Source: Eudorina sp. 2006-703-Eu-15 | Lineage: Eukaryota; Chlorophyta; Chlorophyceae; Chlamydomonadales; Volvocaceae | Length of the DNA stretch: 64,000 nucleotides | Direction: 5' to 3' | Assembly: GCA_003117195.1 (NCBI GenBank) | Contig: BDSI01000020.1 | Coordinates: forward strand, 913,146-977,145 | In this document: in pieces, positions 62,601-64,000 of the stretch | How the letters are laid out: each line of letters opens with the position of its first letter | Position numbering within the stretch: position 1 is the stretch's first letter | Translations under genes and position numbers: made by a program | The notes under the pieces: model-generated | Seen by the model: only the letters and a program-made list of their open reading frames with translations | Databases searched by the model: none | Told to the model about the DNA's origin: nothing

Positions 62601-64000
62601 CAAGCACCGTTCTCATGAGTGTTGCGCGGGCGCGTGTGCAATACTGGTTGTCGTGTGTTGTGTTGTGTCTAGGAAAAGGACCCAGATGTTGTGTCTAGGA
62701 AAAGGACCCAGATGTTGTGTCTAGGAGAAGACCCAGAGGACGCGCCTGTATGTGCGCGCGTTTGCCACTTGTGTGCTTGCCGTGCATGCAAGAGGGGTGT
62801 CGGGCATGTGCGGCTTGAAAACCCAGACGTGAGGGAAAGGGACCCCGCCCGACCCAGCCCACGTGCGGACATGCTCAGATGTGTGCGTGTGTGCAACTCC
62901 GTCTCCTGCCCTCAGGGCGTCTTCCGCGGGCGGCCGCTGATGCACACCCAGCGCAAGCCGGGTGAGCTTCTGGAGCTGCACACGGGGCAGAACCTGGAGC
63001 TTACGCCGCCGCCCCACCAGGTGCGACCGCACACACCCGCGGCTCGGGCGGGTCTCCTCTCTGACACACCTGCGGGTGCTCGGAGCCGTGGATAGATATC
63101 TCACACGACGTGTGTGACACATGGGATTCAACATGCATGCGTGTAGGGTGTTATTGTCTAGGTTGTCATTGTGTATTGGTGTATGTGTCGCCGGGCGTCC
63201 TTGCAGGAAGTTGCCTCCCGCGCTCGCTAAGGGTGTGCGTCCCCCGGGGGCCTGCCCGCGGGAATGTGCAAGGTGCCGAATGTGCCTGGTGCCATGTCGC
63301 CCCGCGGGCGACATGGCACCAGGCACATTCGCCGGCCGCCCTCACACCGCCACCCTCAGCCGCCCACCATCCCGCCCGCCCGCCGGCAAGCGATCTCCGC
63401 ACATCCCCGCACCGCTCCCACACAGCCTACGGTACACGATAGCGCCCACCGCACAGGCCCCGCGCACGTCCAGTGTCGTGGCCCCCGCCTTTCTCTGCGC
63501 ATACGGTACCCCATGCCGCCCGTGGGGAACCCCCCGCCCGCTCCCCGTGCGTCACTCGATGACAGGTGATCATACCGCTGGCGCTGGCGGCCCCGACTAG
63601 CCCCCAGCAGGGCCCCGCAACCCGCCGCGGCCGCAACCAATCGGAAGCCCGCTGGTCCGCCCCCAGCGGCGACACCGTCGCCTGCGGCTCCGCCATTGCC
63701 GGCGGCCCTGCCGGCGCCATGGGTCGCAACTTCCGCTCTGTCACCGTCGGCGCCGCCGGCGACGGCGGCGTCGGCGCCGCTGACGGCGGCACCGACGGTG
63801 ACGGCGACGGCGGCCGCGCGGCGTCACGTACCGATCGCAGCGACGTCAGCTCCTTGTGGAATATGACAGACAACAGCTACAGCGGCGGTGATGGCGGCGG
63901 CGGGACGGCGGCGGCCGGCAGTAGCACTTGGGGCGGCGCGCTGCTGCGACACGTGCGCGACTCGGACAGTGGCGGCGGCAGTCATGACGGTGGCGACCAG
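59635..64000 (+). CDS. Cys-rich multi-pass membrane protein (3' end beyond window)
   Basis: I do not recognise the family. Seven exons join in phase: 59635-59916, 60362-60455, 60931-61036, 61386-61495, 62078-62172, 62916-63020 and 63566 to the edge. The ATG follows an in-frame TGA two codons upstream. Residues about 50-85 are extremely Cys-rich (for example CCSCFCCECCADCCCKCC), suggesting metal binding or palmitoylation near the membrane. Hydrophobic helices follow: a weak one at about 95-112, then LLIHLLVFWWLYCLTGIVG (about 127-146), ILMARVYLGLNLLCAVCHV (about 163-181) and IFLTFLPLVWDWYIVYLAW (about 200-218). A basic KLKEQRK follows the last helix. The C-terminal part is Gly/Asp/Ser-rich and probably disordered and cytosolic. 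A four-helix topology is inferred; transport or signalling roles cannot be assigned. Confidence 0.7.
62661..62736 (+). repeat. 26-bp tandem repeat, three copies
   Basis: Three head-to-tail copies of a unit beginning TGTTGTGTCTAGGAAAAGGA lie in intron 5 of the membrane-protein gene. The third copy has two changes. Confidence 0.85.
63277..63331. repeat. Perfect 26-bp inverted repeat in an intron
   Basis: Arms 63277-63302 and 63306-63331 are perfect reverse complements with a CGC loop, inside intron 6 (63021-63565) of the membrane-protein gene. The outer ends read CGAATGTGCC and GGCACATTCG. The RNA would fold into a 26-bp, very GC-rich hairpin. Confidence 0.9.

Noticed and set aside
1..64000. 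tRNA, rRNA and CRISPR arrays
   Set aside because: No cloverleaf with a plausible anticodon, no rRNA core sequence and no spaced direct repeats of CRISPR type were noticed on either strand by eye. A covariance-model scan would be decisive.

Overview
The window reads as nuclear DNA of a volvocine green alga (Chlamydomonas/Gonium/Volvox type). It is GC-rich, with many short exons joined by GT(G/A)AG...(C/T)AG introns. Proteins carry Ala/Gly/Pro-rich low-complexity stretches, TGTAA elements lie downstream of genes, and a receptor kinase of the TKL type abundant in this group is present. No bacterial, organellar or CRISPR-like features were seen. The species itself is inferred, not shown.

Layout. 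(1) 1-11,593, minus strand: two tandem copies of a large receptor-like protein kinase gene. The downstream copy is complete (five exons that close in phase to 1,848 codons). The other loses its transmembrane and kinase part beyond the window edge. (2) 11,594-14,092: a repeat-rich spacer with a decayed LINE 3' end and a short retroposon. (3) 14,093-30,418, plus strand: the catalytic subunit of DNA polymerase alpha. Thirty-two exons close in phase to 1,732 residues. The polymerase motifs are intact, but the C-terminal metal-binding cysteine modules look eroded. (4) 30,419-35,790: mostly intergenic, with a weakly supported gene for a small secreted Gly-rich protein on the minus strand. (5) 35,791-41,028, minus strand: NADP-dependent isocitrate dehydrogenase, ten exons, exactly 414 residues. 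(6) 43,421-55,134, minus strand: two tandem paralogues of an unrecognised protein of about 1,170-1,200 residues, with matching exon phases and an identical 107-nt second exon. (7) 55,135-59,634: repeat-rich spacer with dinucleotide-tailed and tetranucleotide-tailed retroposon ends. (8) 59,635 to the window end, plus strand: a Cys-rich multi-pass membrane protein, truncated by the edge.

The genes do not form a pathway. POLA1 and IDH are housekeeping genes; the two tandem pairs look like lineage-specific expansions. The most unusual structural signals are three long, nearly perfect inverted repeats, each in an intron of a different gene (POLA1, IDH and the membrane-protein gene). They would fold into strong RNA hairpins and could be small-RNA precursors or foldback elements. 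Also notable are the long inserts in the receptor-kinase catalytic domain, the loss of zinc ligands in Pol alpha, and a 137-bp retroposon with perfect 9-bp target-site duplications.
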